From the NCBI GenBank assembly GCA_946006945.1, contig CAMFZN010000002.1, forward strand, positions 1 through 50,183: a DNA stretch of 50,183 bases, in the 5' to 3' direction. Both the position numbers and the translations under genes were made by a program. Under the pieces are notes generated by a model. It saw only the letters and a list, made by a program, of their open reading frames with translations. It had not been told where the DNA came from and searched no databases. The stretch comes from an uncultured Clostridia bacterium. Lineage in GTDB: Bacteria; Bacillota; Clostridia; Peptostreptococcales; Anaerovoracaceae. Below, in pieces: positions 29,849 through 37,845 of the stretch (position 1 is its first letter; every line of letters begins with the position of its first letter).

Positions 29849-31228
29849 CTAAATAAAATATTTATTCTTTCGCTCAAGCATTTCATCAATGCGATCAATA
29901 TAAACTCTGTAGTTACCTACATTCGGTATTCTTGAAAGAGAATTGCTGACAGGATCGTAAACCTTTCCTATTCCTCCGGCTCCCAGTGCAAAAATCGTCT
30001 GCTTCTCCTCCATGATTCTTACGTTATACAGAGAGTGCTTTCCTTCAAGACAGTATCCCACATTCTCAAGAGCACCCATCTGATGCTTCTGTCTATAGAT
30101 ATAATAAGGATGATATCCCTTTGATAAAAGGTAATCGTGAGCGTCTTTAAGCATTTTATCAACTCTTCCGGTATCTCTGCGATAGAAATCCGGATCGCTT
30201 TCTCTCAGTTTAGAGCCTCTCTTAACTGAGAGAGTATGAACAGTAATGTTTTCTGCACCAAGCTCTACGAGTCTTTGAAGCGAATAGTTGAAATCCTCAG
30301 GAGTTTCGTCATACAGACCTGCAATAAGATCTGCGTTAATGCAGTTGAAATCATATTCTTTGGCAAGTCTGAAAGTATCCTCAATCTGAGCTGCGGTGTG
30401 TGCTCTGCCGATATGTTCAAGTGTTCTGTCGTGCATTGACTGCGGATTAATGCTTATTCTGGATATTCCTCGCTTACTAAGGCATCTAAGCTTGTTACTT
30501 GTAATCGTATCAGGTCTTCCGGCTTCAATAGTGAATTCAATTGATGCAGGATCAATTGCAAATGCTTCTGTAAGCCTATCTAGAAGAAGCTCAAGCTGTG
30601 ATGTTGACAGTACAGAGGGGGTTCCGCCTCCAATGTATGCGCTTTCGAAGGTTACAGCTCTGTTAACTGTAAGCTTGGCACAGTAATCTATTTCCTTTAT
30701 CAGTGAATCAAGATATCTGTCAGCTTCTGATGCAGAACAAAGCTCCTCTGACGCAAAAGAGCAATACGTGCATTTGGTAGGACAAAACGGAATATGAACA
30801 TATAACGCGGACTTACCATCAGGTTCATCAATGAACCTGTCCTGATAATCCATTATTTCACATATAAGATTAAGCTTGGCATCTGAAAGAAGAAATCTGT
30901 TCTTCATTAAACTCATGAATTCATCGTGAGTTCTGCAGCTTTCTCTGATCTCGTATGCAAGCTTAAGAGGTCTTACTCCGGTCAGTATTCCCCACTCCGG
31001 CGTAAATCCTGTAATACTTCTTCCTAGATGATACAGCTCAGTCTTAATGTCATTTCTGTCTTCAGACTTATCACTGTTGACAAAGAAGCTGTCAGGCCCG
31101 AGCGGCAGCGTGGTTCCTTTGGGATAATCAAGTGTAAGAACTTCAAACTCTTCCTCAGAAAAGAACACTCGAAGCATATCGCCGTAATGCTTATCGTTAA
31201 TTGTGCTGTTAATATAGAATCTATACAA
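29849..31228 (-). CDS. hemZ: Radical SAM coproporphyrinogen dehydrogenase HemZ-like
   Basis: YVHIPFCPTKCTYCSFASEE (CxxxCxxC), YIGGGTPSVLSTSQLELLL, INPQSMHDRTLEHIGRAH. Confidence 0.9.
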   Translation of the reverse strand: MYRFYINSTINDKHYGDMLRVFFSEEEFEVLTLDYPKGTTLPLGPDSFFVNSDKSEDRNDIKTELYHLGRSITGFTPEWGILTGVRPLKLAYEIRESCRTHDEFMSLMKNRFLLSDAKLNLICEIMDYQDRFIDEPDGKSALYVHIPFCPTKCTYCSFASEELCSASEADRYLDSLIKEIDYCAKLTVNRAVTFESAYIGGGTPSVLSTSQLELLLDRLTEAFAIDPASIEFTIEAGRPDTITSNKLRCLSKRGISRISINPQSMHDRTLEHIGRAHTAAQIEDTFRLAKEYDFNCINADLIAGLYDETPEDFNYSLQRLVELGAENITVHTLSVKRGSKLRESDPDFYRRDTGRVDKMLKDAHDYLLSKGYHPYYIYRQKHQMGALENVGYCLEGKHSLYNVRIMEEKQTIFALGAGGIGKVYDPVSNSLSRIPNVGNYRVYIDRIDEMLERKNKYFI

Positions 31229-31850
31229 AAGGATTAGCCCTCTTTTCGTATCCTATCGAAGTTTCAGGTCCATGACCCGGATATACCGTTACTTCATCCG
31301 GCAGTGCAAAAAGTGTTTCACTTATGGACTTCTTCAGCTGTTCCCAGTCACCTCCCGGAAAGTGCGTAGCACCAACACTCATAAAGAACAGTGTGTCACC
31401 TGAGAAAAGACTGTCACAGATTCTGATGCACTGGCTTCCAGGTGTGTGACCAGGAGTGCTAATGAAGCTTATAACCGATTCTCCAAGTGAAAGCTCCGTG
31501 CTGTTATCTGTCAGAATGTCGGCCTTAAGGCTAATCGGTCCGAAAGGCATATTTACTGAACCATTCTTTGATGAATCCTCAAGAAAATCTTTCTCATTAC
31601 AACCAACTGCAACAGATGCATCAGGATACTTAGCCTTGTATTTCATAATATCCTTAATATGATCCCCATGAGCATGAGTCAGAAGAATGTAATCTATTCC
31701 TTTATCAGCAAGATAATCCACTATTTCTTTATTCAGTATTCCTGGATCGATAACAGCAGATGCTCCTGTAGCCTCATCTGTAACGATGTATGTGTTCTCT
31801 TCAATATAGGGTGATAGATATTTTTTTATTATGATTCCCATATCAAACAT
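31221..31850 (-). CDS. MBL-fold metallo-hydrolase (glyoxalase II-like)
   Basis: LLTHAHGDHIKDI; STPGHTPGSQCIRICDSLFSGDTLF; VYPGHGPETSIGYEK. Confidence 0.92.
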   Translation of the reverse strand: MFDMGIIIKKYLSPYIEENTYIVTDEATGASAVIDPGILNKEIVDYLADKGIDYILLTHAHGDHIKDIMKYKAKYPDASVAVGCNEKDFLEDSSKNGSVNMPFGPISLKADILTDNSTELSLGESVISFISTPGHTPGSQCIRICDSLFSGDTLFFMSVGATHFPGGDWEQLKKSISETLFALPDEVTVYPGHGPETSIGYEKRANPFV

Positions 31851-31876
31851 TTCCTTTGGTATCTAAAATAATATCA

Positions 31877-34081
31877 TTAGCTCTTGACACGATATACCTT
31901 CTCAATACTCTCAATCTGTCTGAGAGCAATCTGCAGGTGCTGCATCTGATGCATGCTTGTCAAAGCTACAGTGACTGTCATGCTGAAGGTATCTCTCGCA
32001 GGATTCATGTTAATGCCGGCAAGATCAACCTCACAGTCGTCACATGCTTTAGAAATCTCTGCAAGCAGCCCCTTTCTGTCGAAGCCCTCAATTCTGATAT
32101 CAGCAAGGTACTTGGTGTTCTCTTTTGGTGTGTCCCACTCAACCTTTATAAGTCTTGCTTTCTCTGCCTCTGTAAGATTCTTAAGATTGGAGCAGTCATC
32201 TCTGTGAACAGATATTCCCTTTCCCTTGGTTATAAAACCTATAATGGAATCTCCGGGTATTGGTGAACAGCAGGTCGCTCTCTTGATAAGAAGATTGTCG
32301 GCACCCTGTACAATTATTCCGACATCGGAACCCTCAATACCTCTGTTTACCTTCTTCTCTTTTATCTTTGTTTCAAGAGCCTCATCAGCGTTTTCTTTCT
32401 TCTTGGTATCTTCCTCGTAGTATTCAATGAGCTTCTGTCCTACTTTGGAGGCTATGTTTCCGCCTCTGCTGATCTGAAGATATAGCTCATTAACATTTGA
32501 AAAGTTGAATTCCTTTACGGATTTCAGTATGTAGGCATTCTTTGCTACGTTCTGAGGATCATAGCCCTTACGCTTGATATATGATGCGATAATATCCTTG
32601 CCCTTATCAACATCATCATCCTTATTTGCCTTTCTTAACCATGCCTTAATCTTCTGCTTAGCATGTGAGCTCTTGGCAATATTCAGCCAGTCCATGCTAG
32701 GACCTGATGAATTTGAAGATGTAACTATCTCAATGATGTCACCATTGTTAAGCTCATAATCTATTGACTGCATCTTGCCGTTGATTTTTGCACCCACACA
32801 TTTGATTCCTACATCTGTATGAACCTTGAACGCAAAATCAAGAGGTGTTGAACCGGCAGGAAGCTCCATAACATCACCCTTAGGTGTGAAAACAAAGACC
32901 TGATTATCAAATAGGTCCATTTTCATCGTCTCTAGGAATTGAACTGAGTCCTCAGCCTCTTTCTGCCATTCCAGAGCCTGTCTTAACCATGCAAGCTTCT
33001 GCTCGTCATCATTGCTGTTTTCTGCAGTCTTTCCTTCTTTATATTTCCAATGAGCTGCAATTCCGTATTCAGCAATACGATGCATCTCGTATGTTCGAAT
33101 TTGTATCTCAAACGGCTCACCGCTTTCCCTTATTACGGTTGTATGAAGAGACTGATACATGTTAGGCTTAGGCATTGCAATGTAATCCTTGAACCTTCCA
33201 GGTATCGGCTTCCATCTTGAGTGAACCAGACCAAGTACAGCATAACAGTCCTTAACAGTAGGTACGAGAACTCGTACTGCCAGCAGGTCAAAAATCTCAT
33301 CCAGAGCCTTGTGCTGAATAACCATTTTCTTATATATGCTGTAAAGATGTTTTGAACGACCCTTGATGTCATGTCTTATGTACGATTCATCAAGCAGCTC
33401 GTCTATTGTAGCAATCAGATCGTCAACATTCTTCTCGTAGTTGGCCGTCTTTCTTGCTACATCCTCTTTGAGCTTCTTATACTCAAGAGGATGAAGATAT
33501 TTTAGCGCAAGATCCTCAAGCTCGAACTTGATATTATATATTCCAAGTCGTCCTGCCAGAGGTGCGTATATTTCTAATGTTTCCAGCGCCTTCTCTTCTC
33601 TCTTATGAGTCGGCATGTATTCGAGTGTTCTCATGTTATGAAGTCTGTCAGCAAGCTTAATTATGAGAACCCTAATATCTTTGGACATCGCAAGGAACAT
33701 CTTACGGAAATTCTCAGCCTGCTGTTCTTCCTTAGAGTCGTACTTGATATTACCGAGCTTGGTTACTCCATCTACAAGAAGTGCAATCTTCTCATCAAAA
33801 TCCTCGACGAGCTGATCTCTTGTATACTCGGTGTCTTCTACAACGTCGTGAAGAAGTCCAGCAATAATAGTCTCGTTATCGAGACCGAAATTAGCCAGAA
33901 TAATTGATACGGCCATTGGATGGATAATGTATGGCTCTCCACTCTTTCGAAGCTGTCCGGCATGAAGAGTGTTTGCTATCTCAAATGCTTTGACAATCAG
34001 AGAGTCATTATACTTCGGGTTGACCGCCGTAAGATCATTCATATACTGTTCTGTTGTTATGATGTTTACCTTGCTTGCCAT
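31877..34081 (-). CDS. relA: Bifunctional (p)ppGpp synthetase/hydrolase RelA/SpoT
   Basis: HD domain GLLHDVVEDTEYT; synthetase GRFKDYIAMPKPNMYQSLHTTV (RxKD type); TGS and ACT domains. Start refined to MASKVNIITTEQ. Confidence 0.97.
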   Translation of the reverse strand: MASKVNIITTEQYMNDLTAVNPKYNDSLIVKAFEIANTLHAGQLRKSGEPYIIHPMAVSIILANFGLDNETIIAGLLHDVVEDTEYTRDQLVEDFDEKIALLVDGVTKLGNIKYDSKEEQQAENFRKMFLAMSKDIRVLIIKLADRLHNMRTLEYMPTHKREEKALETLEIYAPLAGRLGIYNIKFELEDLALKYLHPLEYKKLKEDVARKTANYEKNVDDLIATIDELLDESYIRHDIKGRSKHLYSIYKKMVIQHKALDEIFDLLAVRVLVPTVKDCYAVLGLVHSRWKPIPGRFKDYIAMPKPNMYQSLHTTVIRESGEPFEIQIRTYEMHRIAEYGIAAHWKYKEGKTAENSNDDEQKLAWLRQALEWQKEAEDSVQFLETMKMDLFDNQVFVFTPKGDVMELPAGSTPLDFAFKVHTDVGIKCVGAKINGKMQSIDYELNNGDIIEIVTSSNSSGPSMDWLNIAKSSHAKQKIKAWLRKANKDDDVDKGKDIIASYIKRKGYDPQNVAKNAYILKSVKEFNFSNVNELYLQISRGGNIASKVGQKLIEYYEEDTKKKENADEALETKIKEKKVNRGIEGSDVGIIVQGADNLLIKRATCCSPIPGDSIIGFITKGKGISVHRDDCSNLKNLTEAEKARLIKVEWDTPKENTKYLADIRIEGFDRKGLLAEISKACDDCEVDLAGINMNPARDTFSMTVTVALTSMHQMQHLQIALRQIESIEKVYRVKS

Positions 34082-34110
34082 ATAACTACTTCCCAAAAAT
34101 AAAAATTATT

Positions 34111-34135
34111 CTGCCGGGCTGCCAAAGCCCGGCAG
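34111..34135 (-). terminator. Strong intrinsic terminator downstream of secDF, immediately upstream of relA
   Basis: Minus strand CTGCCGGGCT-TTGGC-AGCCCGGCAG (10-bp perfect stem) followed by AATAATTTTTATTTTT. Confidence 0.88.
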
Positions 34136-34188
34136 TTATATTACTAATGATGATTTCCTAATATATAAGATTCGTGCCAATGAATCGA

Positions 34189-36444
34189 TTATTTAACGAT
34201 TCCGTTGTTTCTCTTGAATTCCTTAAGAGCTTTCTCTCTTTCAATCTCATATCTTGAAAGACTCTCTTTTCTTGTAAGCTCATAGAATACAGGGCTGCAG
34301 AGGAATATTGATGAGTATGTTCCTACCAGTACACCAATTATTAGCGGAATCAGGAACTGTCTGATTTCGTTATTGGCAAGTACAAAGAGAGGTACCATTA
34401 CTATCAATGTTGTGAGCGATGTCATAATTGATCTTGAAAGTGTCTGGTTAACACTTGTGTTGATAAGCTCTTCATTCTGCTTACGCTTGAAGAACTTGAC
34501 ATTCTCTCTGATTCTGTCGAATACAACGATTGTATCGTTAATTGAATATCCTACTACTGTTAGGATACCTGCAATAAACGGATTGTTGATTGTGAATCCG
34601 AAGATTGCATACAGCGCAAGTGTTACGAATACGTCATGAACAAGTCCTGCGACTGCTGCGAGTCCGTACTTCCATGTCTTGAAACGGAATCTGATATAAA
34701 TGAGCATGCAGAGCGTTGCAATTATGATTGACTTGACTGCATTATTTCTCAGATCCTTACCTACAGATGGACCAAATTCCTCAGAAGCGAGTACTGCCTT
34801 ATCGTGATCAAGCTTATACTTGTCAATCAGTACATGCTCAACTTCTTTTCTTTCTCCAGCCTTAAGGTCCTTAATTGTCCTGATTATGATCTGAGTATTG
34901 TCATCACCGGCATACACAATTGTAGGATTGAGATCAAACTCTGAGATATCCTTCTTTATCTCATCAATATCAACTTTCTCACCCATCTCCATCTGGATCA
35001 TTGTTCCTCCGGTGAAGTCGATACCATAGTTAAATCCGCCCTTAGCAAGACCGAATCCAACGCCAAGAATAAGAATGATTGCAGAAATTGCATAGAATTT
35101 CTTTCTGTTCTTGATGATGTTGATATTGAAAGGACTCTTTACCTTAGGTGTTCCGTCCTCGTTCATTCCGAAGAACTTCATCTTAGCAAATCTGTCGCTT
35201 CCTACAAGTACGTTGATAAACAGCTGAGTAATGAATACAGCTGTTATAATGCTGCATACTGTACCAATCATCAGTGTAAGTGCAAATCCCTTTACAGAGG
35301 TTGTTCCGATAAGGTAAAGCACGATTGATGCGATAAGTGTAGTAGTCTGTGCATCAATAACTGTAGTGAATGCTGACTGGAATCCCATCTCAACTGCAGT
35401 CTTGATTGACTTGCCCTTGGCGATCTCTTCTCTGATTCTGGTAAAGATAATTACATTAGAGTCTACGGCCATACCTATTGAAAGTATGATACCTGCGATT
35501 CCAGGAAGTGTAAGTACAATACCTATTCCTGCCATTCCCCAGAGAATAAACTGAATGTATATGAGAAGAGCAATGTCAGCAATCAGACCAAGCATTCCAT
35601 AAACAAGAACCATTATTACCATAACGATTGCAAGTCCGATAATGCCTGCCTTAACACTCTTGCTTAATGCATCAGCTCCAATGGTAGCTGTCTCTACAGA
35701 TGAGTTAACCTCAGTAAGAGTTGCAGGCAGAGCACCACCTCTGATGAGTGCAGATGTCTGTGTTGCCTCTTCCTCAGAGAATCCACCAGGTGAAGTAATC
35801 TCACAGCTTCTGCTTGAGATTGTCTCCTTAACAGTTGGTGCTGAGATAATATCATCGTCGAGCATGATAATGATTGCATTATCCTCAACGTAGCCCTCCA
35901 TCGCCGACTTAACCTCTCCCGATGAAGCCTTTCTGGTAGCGTCAGCAAACAGATCTGATCCCTCACTTGAGAAATCTATTGTAATCTTATATCCGCCATT
36001 CTCAGTATCAGTAGCTACACCTGAATCTTTAATGGCATCTCCTGTCATTACCTCTGTTCCATCAGCAAGCAGGAATCTAAGCTGTGCAGTTCTGCCTATC
36101 TGCTCAATAGCATCTTCCGCATCTTCTACACCAGGCATCTCAACTCTGATTCTGTTCTCACCTTCGATAGAAACAGTTGACTCTGAAATACCCATTGCAT
36201 TTACTCTGTTCTCGAGAACATGCTTAGTCTGCTCCATAAGCTTAGTTCTCTCGGTGCCTGTAGCATCGGTATCAGCTTCAAGCAAAACATAAACACCACC
36301 ATTGATATCAAGTCCGTACTTAAGCTGATCAGACATCTTGTCAACTTTCTTTCCGGCACCAAAGATGGTGAGGTACCATCCGGCAACGAGAGCCAGGATG
36401 ATAAATACTGATAATACCCTCTTGAACCTTGTTGATTTCATCAA
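34189..36444 (-). CDS. secDF: Fused protein translocase SecDF
   Basis: SecD-like LKYGLDINGGVYVLLEAD... and SecF-like FNYGIDFTGGTMIQMEMG...GYSINDTIVVFDRIREN in one ORF. Confidence 0.96.
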   Translation of the reverse strand: MMKSTRFKRVLSVFIILALVAGWYLTIFGAGKKVDKMSDQLKYGLDINGGVYVLLEADTDATGTERTKLMEQTKHVLENRVNAMGISESTVSIEGENRIRVEMPGVEDAEDAIEQIGRTAQLRFLLADGTEVMTGDAIKDSGVATDTENGGYKITIDFSSEGSDLFADATRKASSGEVKSAMEGYVEDNAIIIMLDDDIISAPTVKETISSRSCEITSPGGFSEEEATQTSALIRGGALPATLTEVNSSVETATIGADALSKSVKAGIIGLAIVMVIMVLVYGMLGLIADIALLIYIQFILWGMAGIGIVLTLPGIAGIILSIGMAVDSNVIIFTRIREEIAKGKSIKTAVEMGFQSAFTTVIDAQTTTLIASIVLYLIGTTSVKGFALTLMIGTVCSIITAVFITQLFINVLVGSDRFAKMKFFGMNEDGTPKVKSPFNINIIKNRKKFYAISAIILILGVGFGLAKGGFNYGIDFTGGTMIQMEMGEKVDIDEIKKDISEFDLNPTIVYAGDDNTQIIIRTIKDLKAGERKEVEHVLIDKYKLDHDKAVLASEEFGPSVGKDLRNNAVKSIIIATLCMLIYIRFRFKTWKYGLAAVAGLVHDVFVTLALYAIFGFTINNPFIAGILTVVGYSINDTIVVFDRIRENVKFFKRKQNEELINTSVNQTLSRSIMTSLTTLIVMVPLFVLANNEIRQFLIPLIIGVLVGTYSSIFLCSPVFYELTRKESLSRYEIEREKALKEFKRNNGIVK

Positions 36445-36504
36445 TAATTCACCTTTCTACTTTTAATTATTAAATGTGTAACACATCAAACAACATTTCA
36501 TACT

Positions 36505-36533
36505 ATTATACAAAAAATATCACTCTATTACAA
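36505..36533 (-). promoter_or_regulatory. Predicted sigma-A promoter of secDF
   Basis: TTGTAA (36533-36528) - 17 nt - TATAAT (36510-36505) on minus strand. Confidence 0.65.
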
Positions 36534-36535
36534 TA

Positions 36536-36562
36536 AAAAGGACGCCTTATAAAGCGTCCTTT
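36536..36562 (-). terminator. Intrinsic terminator downstream of yajC
   Basis: Minus strand AAAGGACGC-TTTATAAG-GCGTCCTTT stem followed by TTTATTGT. Confidence 0.8.
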
Positions 36563-36576
36563 AGGAATTCATTAAA

Positions 36577-36951
36577 TTATTCCGACTTCTTTGTAAGCTT
36601 CTTAGGTGTAACCTTCTTATCTCTTGAAGGAGCTGCAGTTTCTTCTTTCTCAGTCTTCTCTTCAGTCTTCTTGTCAGGAAGATCACTCTTCTTAACAACG
36701 TTTCCTACAGAAGCCTTAATCAGCTCAATCTTTGTATTAGGTGTTCCTGTCTGAATAGTAACTGTCTTATCGGTAATCTTGGTAATCTTTCCGACAATAC
36801 CTCCGATGGTTACAATCTCATCGCCAATCTTAAGAGACTCTCTCATCTCTTTATTCTTCTTCTCCTGCTTCTGCTGAGGTCTTATCATTACAAAATACAT
36901 TACAGCGATAAGAACAACAATAAGGATAATATTAGTAGTTGCAATATTCAT
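36577..36951 (-). CDS. yajC: Preprotein translocase subunit YajC
   Basis: MNIATTNIILIVVLIAVMYFVMIRPQQKQEKKNKEMRESLKIGDEIVTIGGIVGKI; ORF-track start at 37182 is an artefact through two tRNA genes. Confidence 0.94.
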   Translation of the reverse strand: MNIATTNIILIVVLIAVMYFVMIRPQQKQEKKNKEMRESLKIGDEIVTIGGIVGKITKITDKTVTIQTGTPNTKIELIKASVGNVVKKSDLPDKKTEEKTEKEETAAPSRDKKVTPKKLTKKSE

Positions 36952-36979
36952 TTTCCAATCCTCCGAAAATAATGAATGC

Positions 36980-37066
36980 TGGTACCGGTGATGGGGGTCG
37001 AACCCATACGATATTTCTATCACGGGATTTTGAATCCCGCGCGTCTGCCAATTCCGCCACACCGGC
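36980..37066 (-). tRNA. tRNA-Leu (anticodon CAA), CCA encoded
   Basis: GCCGGTGTGGCGGAATTGGCAGACGCGCGGGATTCAAAATCCCG...GGGTTCGACCCCCATCACCGGTACCA; long variable arm. Confidence 0.95.
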
Positions 37067-37100
37067 AAAATTGATTGAGACCATTTTTTTGTAAAAAAAA

Positions 37101-37182
37101 TGGTGTGGATGGTGGGACTCGAACCCACACGGTCTCCCACATGGCCCTCAACCATGCGCGTCTGCCATTCCGCCACATCCAC
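37101..37182 (-). tRNA. tRNA-Leu (anticodon GAG), CCA encoded
   Basis: GTGGATGTGGCGGAATGGCAGACGCGCATGGTTGAGGGCCATG...GGGTTCGAGTCCCACCATCCACACCA. Confidence 0.95.
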
Positions 37183-37195
37183 ACGTGACCATTGA

Positions 37196-37224
37196 ATTAT
37201 ATCAAATGTTATTCAACCAGTCAA
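37196..37224 (-). promoter_or_regulatory. Predicted sigma-A promoter of the tRNA-Leu/tRNA-Leu/yajC unit
   Basis: TTGACT (37224-37219) - 17 nt - TATAAT (37201-37196), 13 nt before the tRNA 5' end. Confidence 0.8.
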
Positions 37225-37235
37225 GTAAAACTTTA

Positions 37236-37829
37236 TTAAATTTTGTATTTAGTGAGCAGTTTATCGATTTGATTTCTTAGCTCCTGAACACAATCGTTAT
37301 TATACAGAACATCTGACGCTAATGCAAGCTTTTTTTTGTCAGAAAATTGATTTTTTATAATTTTTTTTACAGTTATTTCATCAAGCCCGTCTCTTGCCAT
37401 AACACGTCTGATTCTAATCTGCTCATCCGCAACTACAAGCCAGGTTGCATCGTATTCATCTCCACCTCCGCACTCAAAGAGCAGCGGCACAGCTACAAAG
37501 GTAACTGCCATGCCGCAAGCTCTATTAAAGCTAATTGCAGCCTCAATATCTTTCTGTACAACTCTTGTTGTACATTCCTCAAGCTTACGTTTTGCCTCGG
37601 GATTATCATAGACAAGAGCACGCATTCTGTCTCTGTTCATGCTTCCGTCTTCTCTGATATACTCAGGCCCGAAGATCTCAATTATATCTGTAATAGCCTT
37701 ACCGCCCGGTGCAGTAATCTCTCTTGCTATCACATCTGCATCCAGCACGGTATACCCCTTCTCTGATAGATAGTTGGTAACCTGTGTTTTGCCCGACCCT
37801 ATTCCACCTGTGATGGCAATTGTAAGCAT
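37236..37829 (-). CDS. coaE: Dephospho-CoA kinase
   Basis: LTIAITGGIGSGKTQVTNYLSEKGYTVLDADVIAREI. Confidence 0.96.
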   Translation of the reverse strand: MLTIAITGGIGSGKTQVTNYLSEKGYTVLDADVIAREITAPGGKAITDIIEIFGPEYIREDGSMNRDRMRALVYDNPEAKRKLEECTTRVVQKDIEAAISFNRACGMAVTFVAVPLLFECGGGDEYDATWLVVADEQIRIRRVMARDGLDEITVKKIIKNQFSDKKKLALASDVLYNNDCVQELRNQIDKLLTKYKI

Positions 37830-37845
37830 ACGAATCCTCCTGAGG

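Noticed and set aside
37068-37103. CCATTTTTTTGTAAAAAAAATGG mini-hairpin between the tRNAs as a terminator
   Set aside because: AT-rich stem without GC core or following U-tract; more likely a processing spacer.
36952-37182. N-terminal extension of the yajC ORF (MDVAEWQTRMVEGHVGDRVGSS...)
   Set aside because: Translation of two tRNA-Leu genes and spacer; true yajC start is MNIATT at 36951.
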